Below are positions 17,261-26,398 of a stretch of DNA of 64,000 nt, one piece after another; position 1 is the stretch's first letter; each line of letters begins with the position of its first letter. The notes beneath the pieces were generated by a model. The model searched no databases and was not told where the DNA came from. It worked only from the letters and a program-made list of their open reading frames with translations. The position numbers and the translations under genes were made by a program. This DNA is from JBGSQR01 sp964509295. GTDB lineage: Bacteria; Desulfobacterota; Desulfuromonadia; Geobacterales; Pseudopelobacteraceae. The DNA is taken from positions 86,905 through 150,904 of the forward strand of contig CAZDWS010000011.1 in the NCBI GenBank assembly GCA_964509295.1, in the 5' to 3' direction.

Positions 17261-19255
17261 TCAAAGTTGAATGCCAGTCAGATTCAGCAGGAAGTTCACC
17301 AACCCGCCGACCAGAAAAGCAAATGGGAAGATAAACAACGCGATCATGCACGCCATCTTGAGACCCCGCTCTTTCTTCATCATCAGAAACTGAGCGATGC
17401 AGGGGACGAAGAGGGTCAGGGTAATGACCGCCACTGCCAGCTGATTGCCGCTTAGGGCACCTGCCTTCTGAAGGTCGTAGAGTCCGGCTGCACCGTAATC
17501 CCTCCTGAAGAAGCCGAACAGAAAAGCCACCGCCGCCTCTTTGGGAAGGCCGATCCAGCCCATAACCGGCGACAGCCACGAAACGACCACCTTGAACGTG
17601 TCAGTGATGTTGCCGAGCCAGATCATTACGCTGGCCAAGATGAACATAGGCAGGATCTCCACGAAATACCACTGCATGCGGGTATAGGTCTTGATGAAGA
17701 CCGCTCCGGGGCGCGGCATTCTGAGAGGTGGAACTTCCATATAAAAATTAGGACGATCGCCAGGCATGAGCCGGGCGGTGAGAAAACCGACCAGCAAAAA
17801 AATCCCGATCATGAAAACAGCCCACACAGCCATGGCTGCCTGGTTATTTGCCACCATGCCAAGAACGACGCCCAGTTGTGCGCTGCAGGGTATGGCCAGG
17901 GCCAGTAACAGAGTGGCGATAATTCTTTCACGTTTTGTCTCCAGGGTGCGTGTCACCATCGTAGCCATAGTGTCGCAGCCGAAACCGAGCGTCATTGGGA
18001 TGACCGCCCTTCCGTTGAGACCGATCTTCTTGAAAATCCTGTCTACCAACATCGCCAGCCTAGGCAGATAGCCGCTATCCTCGATTATTGAGAAGGCGAT
18101 GAAGAAGGTGCCGACAATGGGCAGGATGATGGCAATTGCGTAACGTATGCCAAGAGTGACGATGCCGTACTGCATGCCGATCAGCTCCCGTAGCGGTTCC
18201 CAAGGCACATAAACCATGAGCATGTTGTTAATCCACGGGCTGAGATATTTCCCGAAAACATCCTCCTCCAAAAAACCAACGATGGTGCCGGCACCAAAGC
18301 TACCGACAAACTTGTACAGGCCATAGTAGAGGACAATCATGAGTATCGGAATACCGGTCAACGGTTCCATGGTCCAGTTGCTGAGGCGCTGGGCAAAGGA
18401 AGGTTCCTTGTCAGCAGGAGGGTTAAAAACCTCATTGCAGAGCTCCTCAGCAGTGCTATGTTGCATCATCGGGACGGTATAGCCGACCGGCTCGGTCAGA
18501 TTCTTCTCTAACTCGGCGATAGTGAGATCCAAGAACTCCGGTGAATTTCCTTCCATTGAACGAACCAGCTCAGAAATGTTCGGATCATTCTGGATCAGCA
18601 GCAGGGCCAGCGCTCTTTGCGACAATCCGATTTCTGCGGGCATGAGCGGAGCCAGGGCATTGACGGCCCCTTCGACTGCATCACCATAGAATACCTCGGC
18701 AGTGCTCTCTTGGCGACGGTAGGAATGTATTCGGCTTTTCAGGACATCAACTCCCTTGCCGGAAAGGGCGGAAATCCCCACAACAGGAATCCCCATTTTT
18801 TTCTCTAACCCATTTTCATCAATCTGGATACCAAGCCGACTCGCCTCATCCATCATGTTGAGAACAAGAATAACCGGGAGGGATGCCTCCACCAGCTGCA
18901 AGGCCAGCGAAAGCATCCGTTTCAGATTCTTGGCGTCAACTACACACAGGACAACGTCACTCTTGCCGGTCAGTAGGATATCCCGGCTCACCCGTTCTTC
19001 CTCTGTAATTGGAAGTAGTGAGTACATACCGGGCGTGTCTTCGACGAAATATTCATCTCCAGCAATTTTGCACTTGCCCTGGGAAACTTCGACTGTGGTT
19101 CCAGGATAGTTTGACACTGTCACATAAGAGCCGGTCAACCGGTTAAACAGGGCACTTTTACCAACATTGGGATTGCCAACCATGACGATTTTTTTGAGAC
19201 CGTTTTCCTCACACGTTTTTCCGCCGTGGCAGCTACAGTTATTTTGTTGACTCAT
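17261..19255 (-). CDS. feoB: Ferrous iron transporter FeoB
   Basis: Fe(II) transporter of the inner membrane, 664 residues. A Cys/His-containing leader (NCSCHGGKTC) precedes the G domain with G1 GNPNVGKS, G2 region YPGTTVE, G3 DTPG and G4 LNMMDEA. The membrane part holds Gate motifs (MTLGFGCDTMATMVTR and FLFGFFRRDYGAAGLY). It is about 100 residues shorter than E. coli FeoB because the C-terminal end stops after the last helix. The GGAGG ribosome site supports the ATG. It leads the feoB - dtxR/feoA - amidase operon; iron control through the DtxR protein is likely. Confidence 0.95.
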   Translation of the reverse strand: MSQQNNCSCHGGKTCEENGLKKIVMVGNPNVGKSALFNRLTGSYVTVSNYPGTTVEVSQGKCKIAGDEYFVEDTPGMYSLLPITEEERVSRDILLTGKSDVVLCVVDAKNLKRMLSLALQLVEASLPVILVLNMMDEASRLGIQIDENGLEKKMGIPVVGISALSGKGVDVLKSRIHSYRRQESTAEVFYGDAVEGAVNALAPLMPAEIGLSQRALALLLIQNDPNISELVRSMEGNSPEFLDLTIAELEKNLTEPVGYTVPMMQHSTAEELCNEVFNPPADKEPSFAQRLSNWTMEPLTGIPILMIVLYYGLYKFVGSFGAGTIVGFLEEDVFGKYLSPWINNMLMVYVPWEPLRELIGMQYGIVTLGIRYAIAIILPIVGTFFIAFSIIEDSGYLPRLAMLVDRIFKKIGLNGRAVIPMTLGFGCDTMATMVTRTLETKRERIIATLLLALAIPCSAQLGVVLGMVANNQAAMAVWAVFMIGIFLLVGFLTARLMPGDRPNFYMEVPPLRMPRPGAVFIKTYTRMQWYFVEILPMFILASVMIWLGNITDTFKVVVSWLSPVMGWIGLPKEAAVAFLFGFFRRDYGAAGLYDLQKAGALSGNQLAVAVITLTLFVPCIAQFLMMKKERGLKMACMIALFIFPFAFLVGGLVNFLLNLTGIQL

Positions 19256-19371
19256 TTATTCCTCCAAAAATGTGTTGTTGTTCTTGATTGTGTTACGCTC
19301 TTTAGATATTGACAGTTGATTTCAATTGTAGATTGCAGCAACTTTAGTTCTCCTTCAAACTTTAGCCATAC

Positions 19372-19692
19372 TCAAGAATGCTGATTGGAAAAACTAATCA
19401 GGCAATATTCTTCGGCGGAATATATGGAAAGAAACTCTTCAGATAGGACTGCAAAAGGTTCACCAGTTGGCAGAAGATTCTCGTATTGCGGAAAACGGGC
19501 AATTTGGGTCGGTTGACTCAATATCGGAGAATGACATGCGTAATATTGGCATGATCCACACAGATCATTACCGCCGGTGCTTTGATTATTAGAATAGTTC
19601 ATATTGGGTTTTATGGAAAAGTAAGCCATATGTGATGATGAATGAGATTTAGCCAATTTGTCTTTGCATTTATTATTGAATATGAAATTCAT
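19372..19692 (-). CDS. Possible small Cys-rich protein upstream of feoB
   Basis: An open frame of 106 residues with no clear ribosome site at any Met. Its middle holds NDLCGSCQYYACHSPILSQP, then a region reading FAVLSEEFLSIYS. This pattern (CxxC, a short gap, Pro-rich segment, aromatic end) resembles other small proteins placed beside metal operons in this window (24.5, 39.8 and 45.9 kb). No signal peptide is visible. It may be a remnant or a frame without a product. Confidence 0.35.
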   Translation of the reverse strand: MNFIFNNKCKDKLAKSHSSSHMAYFSIKPNMNYSNNQSTGGNDLCGSCQYYACHSPILSQPTQIARFPQYENLLPTGEPFAVLSEEFLSIYSAEEYCLISFSNQHS

Positions 19693-20024
19693 TATTGTCG
19701 ATATGAACGATTTTTGTCAACACTTAATCGGTGGTTGGGAAACTTTTTTATGTTAGATTTCAGTAACCTTGAAAATGCTGGCGAGTATGCCAAGGTCAGG
19801 TGGCGGCTACAGAGTGGCGAGTCAAAAAAAAACGAAAGCAACGAACAATGTTCTGTCCAGTTGAAGGATGCAGTAAATGCGTGATTCAACCGTACTATCT
19901 TCACGGTTCGAAGTTCTGTGACAGAGCCAATCCTCCCGTATCAAACCATACATGGATGGCTTCAATTGAGACATCGCACAAATCATTAGCACTACGGCAT
20001 CAGGTGAGGCCTATTTGGGGCACA
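19693..20024. other. Intergenic stretch without a recognisable gene
   Basis: Spacer between the feoB side and the DUF302 gene. Short open frames occur on both strands, but none has a ribosome site or a known motif. No terminator or repeat was recognised. Confidence 0.5.
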
Positions 20025-20423
20025 TCAAATTGACTTAAGCACCCGCTCCAGCTTTTCCGCGACCTTTTTGGCAAATTCGACCATCTCCGGGTTACCTATC
20101 ATGGAAAGCGCCGCAACCGGGTCCATGGCCATGACTGCGGTCTTGCCGTCATCCCTGGTATAGATCACGACATTGCAGGGAAGCAGTGTCCCGAGATCGA
20201 CTTCCCGGTTCAGTGCTTCATAGGCGAGCGGCGGATTGCAAGCGCCGAGAATGATGTAATCGCGGAATTCCTTCTGGAGCTTTTCGGCAAACTTTTTCCT
20301 GACGTCGATTTCGGTGAGTACTCCGAAGCCTTCCTTCGCCAGTTCCTCACGCACTTTTCGCTCGGCTTCGGCATACGTCATGTCCACTGTTTTTCCAAAG
20401 GCATACGGTGTTTTTAGGTCCAT
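20025..20423 (-). CDS. DUF302 family protein
   Basis: A 132-residue cytosolic protein of the DUF302 family: TYAEAERKVREELAKEGFGVL, then IDVRKKFAEKLQ, ILGACNPPLAYEAL and LLPCNVVIYTRDDGKTAV. Two Cys residues (GACNPP and LLPCNV) are typical of the family. The role of DUF302 is not established; members are often near redox or metal genes. A GAGGGG ribosome site precedes the start. It follows lspA by about 110 bases on the same strand. Confidence 0.88.
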   Translation of the reverse strand: MDLKTPYAFGKTVDMTYAEAERKVREELAKEGFGVLTEIDVRKKFAEKLQKEFRDYIILGACNPPLAYEALNREVDLGTLLPCNVVIYTRDDGKTAVMAMDPVAALSMIGNPEMVEFAKKVAEKLERVLKSI

Positions 20424-20536
20424 TTGTAATCCCCTCTCTAATCAGATTATATCACTGAAATGCGAACTCCCCACCCATTGGAGCGATTCATATCAAGTAA
20501 GGTTTACAGATACCACTCTGCTTGCGGCGGGGTGAT

Positions 20537-21031
20537 TCATTGTGTTAGTGCCTTCAGCCGTCTTTCCTCGATAACCATGGCAACGGCAAGGATGAAAACA
20601 CCGGCGCAAATGGCCGAATCCGCCAGGTTGAAAGCGGGCCAGTGACGTCCGTACCAGTGAGCATCCAGAAAATCCACAACCTCGCCGTACCGTACCCGAT
20701 CCATAAGGTTGCCGACAGCACCGGCCAGTATGCACGTCAGCCCAAAGGCCGTGCTCTTCTCATCGTGTCTGATTTTACTATAGTAATAGATAATCCCGAT
20801 AACGGCGATCACTGATACCGCAATCAAAAAGGGAAGCCGGTAACTGCTATGAGCGAAGATGCCAAAAGCTGCTCCCTTGTTCCGCAGGTAGGTAAAGTTG
20901 AAAAAATTTTCGACTACGGGAATTGAATGGTAGAGTTCCATGGTTTGGACAACATAGGCCTTTGTTGCCTGGTCAAGTACAAGAAGGCTAGGAAACATGG
21001 TGAACAGAATTTTGTATTTTAGGCTAAGCAA
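20537..21031 (-). CDS. lspA: Lipoprotein signal peptidase (signal peptidase II)
   Basis: Inner-membrane aspartyl protease that removes signal peptides from prolipoproteins. The 164 residues show the family motifs: LVLDQATKAYV, FFNFTYLRNKGAAFGIF, catalytic Asp in AGAVGNLMDRVRYGEVVDFLD and in FNLADSAICAG, with four membrane helices. The start is TTG with GGAG eight bases ahead. It stands with small metal-related genes rather than with ileS; it may be a second copy serving the many lipoproteins here, which is inference. Confidence 0.93.
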   Translation of the reverse strand: MLSLKYKILFTMFPSLLVLDQATKAYVVQTMELYHSIPVVENFFNFTYLRNKGAAFGIFAHSSYRLPFLIAVSVIAVIGIIYYYSKIRHDEKSTAFGLTCILAGAVGNLMDRVRYGEVVDFLDAHWYGRHWPAFNLADSAICAGVFILAVAMVIEERRLKALTQ

Positions 21032-21111
21032 TATTCACTCTCCGTTTTCTGTGGTTTGAGATGTTTTAAGCAAAATATCAAATAACATCCTCTGGTTGCA
21101 GGCACAATTCA

Positions 21112-21462
21112 TTACCTTATCGACCGGATGCGCCCGCTTCGTTTGTGAATAATCACCCGGTCAACCAACTTGTTGCCTTTGTCAAGAATCTCCGCCTCAA
21201 AGTATCCGGACCTTTCTATAATCCTGCCGACCTTCACATCATTGCCGGCATAATACTCCACAAAGTCATGACGGGCCTGTTCAATCGAAGCCACGCTTTT
21301 GCGGGCTCCGTACGAGCCCCAGTTTTGATTATTGCAATACCTGTTATTCCACCCTTGGTCCATGCACGATTGACATGCCACAGCATCGGAGATCTGCATT
21401 GTGGCAACCAGAAGCGATACTCCACCTATGAAAAATAATTTGCGCATCATACGGATCACCAT
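21112..21462 (-). CDS. Exported PepSY-like small protein
   Basis: A 116-residue protein with a signal peptide (ends SDAVACQ) and a Cys/Asn/Trp-rich patch (CQSCMDQGWNNRYCNNQNWG) with a CxxC. The C-terminal half reads like one PepSY unit (SIEQARHDFVEYYAGND, GRIIERSGYFEAEILDKG, VDRVIIHKRSGRIRS). Similar proteins accompany ZraP/Spy-like proteins in Geobacter-like genomes. The exact start (one of three Met codons) is uncertain. It lies between the ZraP-like gene and lspA, on the same strand. Confidence 0.7.
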   Translation of the reverse strand: MVIRMMRKLFFIGGVSLLVATMQISDAVACQSCMDQGWNNRYCNNQNWGSYGARKSVASIEQARHDFVEYYAGNDVKVGRIIERSGYFEAEILDKGNKLVDRVIIHKRSGRIRSIR

Positions 21463-21501
21463 TTCAAGGGGAGCTTATACGCTCCCCCGAGATATCAGCC
21501 A

Positions 21502-21891
21502 TTACCAGCCACACATGCCACACCCACAACCGTGGTCCATCATGTGACGATTTCCGCTACCGCTACCCATACCCCAGTCGGTCATGCCGTACTTGGCGCC
21601 TGCCGACTGCAATTGGCTCTGCAGACTGTTAATTTCTTTCCTGAGTGCGGCTATCCTTTTTCCATCGGGAACCTCCATGCTGAGCTCATCCTGTAGGTCA
21701 AGCTGCTTTTCCATAAGGTTTTCCCTGAGCTGCAACGTATCCTTCTGAAAGCTCCTCATTTTTTGTGTGCTCACATTCTGCCCGGTGCCGCTCATACCCC
21801 AGCCGCCACCCCAGCCCCACCCCGCGTAGACGACCGAACTTGCCAGCAAAGCCACGACAACCGCTATAACTGTTACCATTCCCGATTTCAT
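21502..21891 (-). CDS. ZraP/Spy-like periplasmic metal-binding protein
   Basis: A 129-residue exported protein: signal peptide (ends SSVVYAGW), a Gly/Trp-rich start (GWGWGGGWGM), two long helices (FQKDTLQLRENLMEKQLDLQ and RIAALRKEINSLQSQLQSAG) typical of the zinc-resistance-associated/CpxP fold, and a metal-binding tail (NRHMMDHGCGCGMCGW). It probably binds metal and acts as a chaperone or sensor in the periplasm. It lies directly downstream of the HAMP kinase gene, and may modulate that kinase as ZraP does for ZraS. The GGGAG ribosome site supports the start. Confidence 0.82.
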   Translation of the reverse strand: MKSGMVTVIAVVVALLASSVVYAGWGWGGGWGMSGTGQNVSTQKMRSFQKDTLQLRENLMEKQLDLQDELSMEVPDGKRIAALRKEINSLQSQLQSAGAKYGMTDWGMGSGSGNRHMMDHGCGCGMCGW

Positions 21892-21959
21892 GATTTTTCT
21901 CCCTTGCCTGTGTAGTGTCAGTACTGATGGTGACAGGATAGCAAGGGAGTATGGGGGAA

Positions 21960-23330
21960 TTATGTAGCGGTTGTGGAGAATTGTGGAGTTTTCGGTAGAT
22001 CTGGAAACTTGAGTGTGAAGGTTGTCCCTGCTCCCTGTGTGCTTGCGACTTCAATGGTTCCGCTGTGCGCATCCACCAACTCCCTAACAATGGCCAGTCC
22101 GAGGCCGAGACCGCAGTCTTTACCTCGATAGAATCGCTCGAATATCAGAGGCAGTTCTTCAACCGCAATGCCGCAGCCGGTGTCGATGACGCAGATGGTG
22201 CAGCCGCCGGGATATCTCTTCCCCTCAAGGGTAATGGTTCCACCCAGTGCCGTTGCCTTCAGGGCATTGCTGATAAGGTTAATGAGAATCTGGGAGAGAC
22301 GTTCCGGATCGGCATAAACGATGGACTCCGGATCGGCTTCGATTTTGATATCTACTCCCTTACCTCGTGCAGCAACCTCGAAATTTCTGGCCAGATTGTC
22401 GAACAGATGACGGACCGGCAGTTCGAGGGGCGAAAGTGTAAGGACACTCGCTTGAGCCTGGAAGAATTCTTCCATAGAAGCAACCACATTGGTGAGCCGA
22501 TGGTTTTCCTCCAGCAGCAGTTTTATACGCGACTCGTCATTGGCAATGACACCGTCCAGAATCCCTTCAAGCTGTCCGCGCATGATCGTCAACGGGGTGC
22601 GCAGTTCGTGGGCAAGGTTGGAGCAGATCTGTTTGCGTAGCTTGTTCTGCATCTGGAGTGTATTAGCCATCTGGTTGAACGACTGGCCAAGGGTAGTCAG
22701 CTCATCGTTACCTGACATCTCGACCCGTTCTGTCAGGTTGCCTTGGCTGATGTTCTGCGCTGCCTGGGATAACCGCACGATGGGACGGCTCAACCTACGT
22801 GCAAAGATAACGCTCAGTATGCAGGCTATCGAGCCGAGAATTACAGCAGCGTATGCGAGCAGGCGGTTGGTCCTGCTGACGAAAAAACTGTTGCGCTTGT
22901 CGGGAAGAAACCGGACCTGCAGTTGCCCGATCTCCGCCCCATGCAGAAACAGCGGGTAGGCATGGAAGTCATCCTTCCCGACTTCTTTACCGATTGTCGA
23001 ACCGGTCTTGAGACGGGATCGTTTTTCCGGGGGTAGGGAAGCCAGCGCTCCGGCTGTCTCCATGACAATCCTGCCGTCACGGTCCAGCAACCTGGTTTCC
23101 AACCCGAGTTGCAGCGCCCAGACAGCGTCCTCAATTGCCATCTCACGGTTCCAGGACTTATGTTTTGCGAATACCGATTCCAGGTCGGCAACCACCCAGG
23201 AGGCCCGGTCTTCCTGCTCTGCTTCGGTCAGACGGCTGTAATCGCGCACGACCAGCTCCCTGAGAAGAAGCGCCGACGAAGTGCCAAGGGCTGCCATGAA
23301 CAGCAGTATGAACAGTAATTTTTTAAACAT
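21960..23330 (-). CDS. HAMP-containing sensor histidine kinase
   Basis: Kinase of about 456 residues. Helix 1 (LLFILLFMAALGTSSALLL), a periplasmic domain of about 140 residues, helix 2 (AAVILGSIACILSVIFA), HAMP (RRLSRPIVRLSQAAQNIS), HisKA with NLAHELRTPLTI, and HATPase (NLISNALKA, DTGCGI, GLGLGLAIVRE). The ATG for MFKKLL was preferred; an upstream GTG is also possible. It overlaps the end of the regulator gene. Downstream lies the ZraP-like gene, suggesting an envelope or metal stress signal. Confidence 0.9.
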   Translation of the reverse strand: MFKKLLFILLFMAALGTSSALLLRELVVRDYSRLTEAEQEDRASWVVADLESVFAKHKSWNREMAIEDAVWALQLGLETRLLDRDGRIVMETAGALASLPPEKRSRLKTGSTIGKEVGKDDFHAYPLFLHGAEIGQLQVRFLPDKRNSFFVSRTNRLLAYAAVILGSIACILSVIFARRLSRPIVRLSQAAQNISQGNLTERVEMSGNDELTTLGQSFNQMANTLQMQNKLRKQICSNLAHELRTPLTIMRGQLEGILDGVIANDESRIKLLLEENHRLTNVVASMEEFFQAQASVLTLSPLELPVRHLFDNLARNFEVAARGKGVDIKIEADPESIVYADPERLSQILINLISNALKATALGGTITLEGKRYPGGCTICVIDTGCGIAVEELPLIFERFYRGKDCGLGLGLAIVRELVDAHSGTIEVASTQGAGTTFTLKFPDLPKTPQFSTTAT

Positions 23331-24018
23331 CTCGCACACCACCGAATCGGTAGCCGAGACCGTACACCGTTATAAGATACATCGGCACCTTCGGGCTGTC
23401 TCCCAGTTTTTGGCGGATGTTCTTGATATGGGAGTCGATATTCCGTTCATATCCGTCGAAATTGTACCCCATTGCCTTGTTAACCAGTTCCTCACGGGTA
23501 AAGGTCTTGTGCGGCACTGCGCCAAGAGCAAAGAGGATCTTGAATTCCACTGCCGTCAGACGGATTTCAGCGCCTCGACAAACCACGGAGTAGTTCCGGT
23601 CGTCGATAATCAGTTGCCCTCCATTGAAACTAAGCCGAGCGCCATTTTCTGTAACACCGGTGCGTTTCAGAACCGCCTGGACCCGTGCCACCAGTTCGCG
23701 GGGGCTGAAGGGCTTAACAATATAGTCGTCGGCACCAAGGGCAAAGCCTGCCAATCGCTCTTCTTCCGAGGATTTTGCTGTTAAAATGATGACTGGGATA
23801 TCGGCGTTTTCCTTCAACTCACGGCAAATCGACTCACCGCTCAGGTCGGGAAGCATTAGGTCAAGGACAACCAACGCGGGTTGATCGGTCGAAATAAGAG
23901 TCATAGCCTCCCGGCCCGTGAAAGTATGCAGAACACGGAACCCGGCTCGCTCCAGATATGCTATCGCTACTTCCGCAATTCTGGCGTCATCTTCAACAAG
24001 GAGAATAGTGTTGGTCAT
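23323..24018 (-). CDS. OmpR-family response regulator
   Basis: Receiver (DDARIAE, phosphoacceptor in LVVLDLMLPDLSG, LTAKS, KPFSPRELVARV) plus a winged-helix output (GAEIRLTAVEFKILFAL, FTREELVNKAMGYNFDGYERNIDSHIKNIRQKLG, VYGLGYRF). About 231 residues with the ATG for MTNTILL; a GTG four codons earlier is possible. It forms an operon with the HAMP kinase and probably with the small exported proteins downstream. Targets unknown. Confidence 0.92.
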   Translation of the reverse strand: MTNTILLVEDDARIAEVAIAYLERAGFRVLHTFTGREAMTLISTDQPALVVLDLMLPDLSGESICRELKENADIPVIILTAKSSEEERLAGFALGADDYIVKPFSPRELVARVQAVLKRTGVTENGARLSFNGGQLIIDDRNYSVVCRGAEIRLTAVEFKILFALGAVPHKTFTREELVNKAMGYNFDGYERNIDSHIKNIRQKLGDSPKVPMYLITVYGLGYRFGGVRDV

Positions 24019-24174
24019 TTTCAGGCACACTCCAGAAATTAATGCTTATTTCAGTCGAATCGTCCCATGACAAGAATCTGCTTCAGTTATCGAAGACGTA
24101 AATTGCCTGACTCGCATCAGACCGTACTCAAAAAAATATTGTCATTTTCCAGTCAAAGTTTGTATTCTAGCTGC

Positions 24175-24291
24175 ATGCAATTGAAATTAAGGCGCATAGC
24201 TGCATTCAGTTTACTCATGACAATTATATCGGGAATGGTCATGGTCTGCAATGCCCATAATTTGTCCTCCGATAATGTCAAATATCTCTAA
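24175..24291 (+). pseudogene. Truncated copy of the small Cys-rich protein gene
   Basis: About 38 codons whose signal-peptide region (QLKLRRIAAFSLLMTIISGM) is clearly paralogous to the start of the full gene 360 bases downstream (NFKFRKIIAFSLLLTILFGM). The similarity extends upstream of the start (TTGTAT, then the ATG). After VMVCNAHN the frame diverges and stops, so the Cys-rich mature part is missing. It looks like a tandem duplicate that has decayed. Confidence 0.6.
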
Positions 24292-24300
24292 AAAATGGAC

Positions 24301-24330
24301 AATGCCGATCAAAGACTGGAAATCGGCATT
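24301..24330 (+). terminator. Hairpin after the truncated copy
   Basis: Perfect 9-base stem AATGCCGAT / ATCGGCATT with a 12-base loop. No T-run follows, so it may be a weak terminator or simply an inverted repeat. Confidence 0.35.
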
Positions 24331-24533
24331 GAATCAGCTCAGTATCATGTTTGAAGAAAGACTACCGAACTTCTAAACCCAAAAACCATTTACACAAAAT
24401 ACTTTACAGGCCCCATACGTCTGCCTGCCGCTCCAAATGTATCGAACTAAAATTTAAGCCCATTGGCGCTTGACTCGTGTTAGGCCGTAGTAAAAATGTA
24501 GTTTTTTTCTGACAATACTTGTATGCTCAAGCC

Positions 24534-24890
24534 ATGAATTTTAAGTTTAGGAAAATAATTGCATTTAGTTTACTCCTGACAATTCTGTTTGGAATGGTCG
24601 TGGTCTGTAATGCCGCCGATAATGCAGGAACATCAATATCGGCTATTCAGCAAGATACTGAAAACCCAACACTGGCCTGTGAAGACTGCCCGTGTGCGCC
24701 TGTAAAATCACAATCCAACCATAACAGCAAACACGCGTGCTACTCTTTCTGTCACGCATCTCTCGCAGTTGAACCGTTGTTTTTCTCATTTACACGCCCA
24801 TTTACTTATCTGAATCCACCCGAAATAATCTTCTATACCCCCAAAGTGTACCTTTCCCTATTCGTACCCCCCGACTCAGCAAAAATCTGA
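24534..24890 (+). CDS. Small exported Cys/His-rich protein upstream of resB
   Basis: About 118 residues (a TTG five codons earlier is possible; neither start has a strong ribosome site). Signal peptide ending VVVCNAAD, then a Cys-rich stretch ACEDCPCAPVK and HACYSFCHASL, then a hydrophobic/aromatic C-terminus with Pro pairs (YLNPPEIIFYTPKVYL, LFVPPDS). This plan recurs in small proteins beside metal or cytochrome loci in Geobacter-like genomes. It probably binds metal or heme-related thiols outside the cytoplasm; the function is not known. Confidence 0.65.
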   Translation: MNFKFRKIIAFSLLLTILFGMVVVCNAADNAGTSISAIQQDTENPTLACEDCPCAPVKSQSNHNSKHACYSFCHASLAVEPLFFSFTRPFTYLNPPEIIFYTPKVYLSLFVPPDSAKI

Positions 24891-25018
24891 CCAACCCCAA
24901 CCAGTATTAAACTCAATGCATTGTGATGCACGTGGACTTCTTGCATCCAAAATGGCGTAGTTTATTCGCACAGCCATTTGTATTTAAATAACAATAATTC
25001 CATAATTTGGAGACTAAA

Positions 25019-26395
25019 TTGACTACAGCAAAACGTAATATCATAGAATCCTTCTGGGATTTTTTCTGTTCGTTAAAGTTGACTATTACTCTGCTTATAT
25101 CACTTGCCCTTACCTCTATTATTGGAACTGTGGTTCCGCAAGGGCAGTTGCCACCGCAATATGTTGAGCAACTCAGCCCGTTAAAATTACAGATCTACAC
25201 ATCACTCGGCTTCTTCGATATGTACCACTCCTGGTGGTTCATCACACTGCTTTACATGATGAGCCTCAATCTGGTCTGTTGTTCTATCAAGCGTCTTCCG
25301 CATGTCTTCAAGTTCGTGACTGAGCCGATAGTGGCGCTTGATGAGGCCGCTCGCAAAACCCATTCTATGAAAATGGACTGCTCATTTTCAGGCCCTGCCG
25401 ATATTGTCGGGAAAAAAGTCGTTGATTTTCTTGCTGCGGAAGTTGCTAAGCCTGTTGTTTCTGATTTTGATGGAGAACAGCAACTTTTCTCGCAGAAAAA
25501 GCCCTGGAGCAGGTTGGGTGTGTATGTTGTCCACTCCAGTATTCTGGTGATTTTCATCGGCGGGATTATCGGTTCTTTATTCGGATTTAACGGTTATGTG
25601 AATATTACCGAAGGAAGCTCGGTAAACAGCTTTGAAGCCAGAAATGGTAAAAAAATACCTCTCGGCTTTGAACTGCGCTGCGAACAATTTTCGGTAACGC
25701 ACTATGATACTGGTGTACCGAAAGAGTTTAAAAGCATTCTGACTGTTCTTGAGAATGGGAAACCTGTCAAGGATTACACCAATGCGAGAATTGTGGTTAA
25801 CGATCCGCTGCAATACAAAGGCATTACTTTCTATCAGTCCAGCTACGGCAATGCCGGCAACTATTTTTTTGAACTGACAGACCAGAACGGCAAGAACAAA
25901 ACCGTGCTGACAGTATCACCAGATCATGATGCGACGTTGCCGGACGGAAGTGTTTTAAGGGTTGCACAGGCCACTGCAGACATTTCACCTTATGAAGCCG
26001 GAAAATCAGGTCCGGCCGCAGCCGTAGAACTAGTAGGCCCGGATGGAAAAGCCGAACAATTTGTTGTTTACGCAAATCACACCGACTTGAATGTTAAACA
26101 CGCCAAGGAGCACAATTGGCGCAACATTCTGCACTACAAGGGAATGGAAGATAAAATGTACACGGGCCTGCAAGTCGCCAAAGATCCTGGCGTCTGGTTT
26201 GTCTGGCTGGGGTGCGCATTAATGGTTGTTGGTCTTTATATTGCCTTCTTCATGTCCCATAAGCGCATCTGGGTTGTTATCAAAAAAGGGCATGTATTCA
26301 TGTATGGCAACGCGAACAAGAACCAGACCGCTTTTGAAGGTGAATTTGAGCAACTGGCCGAGAAACTTAAAGAGTGCATCAAGGAGAGGGGTTAA
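25019..26395 (+). CDS. resB: ResB/Ccs1 cytochrome c maturation protein
   Basis: System II cytochrome c synthase component, about 458 residues. Helices at LKLTITLLISLALTSIIGTV, WWFITLLYMMSLNLVCCSI and VYVVHSSILVIFIGGIIG, a large periplasmic domain (GFELRCEQFSVTHYDTG, YKGITFYQSSYG), and a last helix (VWFVWLGCALMVVGLYIAFF). The start is TTG, chosen because GGAG lies six bases ahead of it. It is followed 3 bases later by ccsA. Together they carry heme to the outside and attach it to CXXCH apocytochromes, fitting a cytochrome-rich bacterium. Confidence 0.93.
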   Translation: MTTAKRNIIESFWDFFCSLKLTITLLISLALTSIIGTVVPQGQLPPQYVEQLSPLKLQIYTSLGFFDMYHSWWFITLLYMMSLNLVCCSIKRLPHVFKFVTEPIVALDEAARKTHSMKMDCSFSGPADIVGKKVVDFLAAEVAKPVVSDFDGEQQLFSQKKPWSRLGVYVVHSSILVIFIGGIIGSLFGFNGYVNITEGSSVNSFEARNGKKIPLGFELRCEQFSVTHYDTGVPKEFKSILTVLENGKPVKDYTNARIVVNDPLQYKGITFYQSSYGNAGNYFFELTDQNGKNKTVLTVSPDHDATLPDGSVLRVAQATADISPYEAGKSGPAAAVELVGPDGKAEQFVVYANHTDLNVKHAKEHNWRNILHYKGMEDKMYTGLQVAKDPGVWFVWLGCALMVVGLYIAFFMSHKRIWVVIKKGHVFMYGNANKNQTAFEGEFEQLAEKLKECIKERG

Positions 26396-26398
26396 TAT

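Noticed and set aside
19256..19371. Fur box before feoB
   Set aside because: ATTGA...TCAAT around 19310-19330 is a weak inverted repeat only; it does not match the 19-base Fur consensus well.
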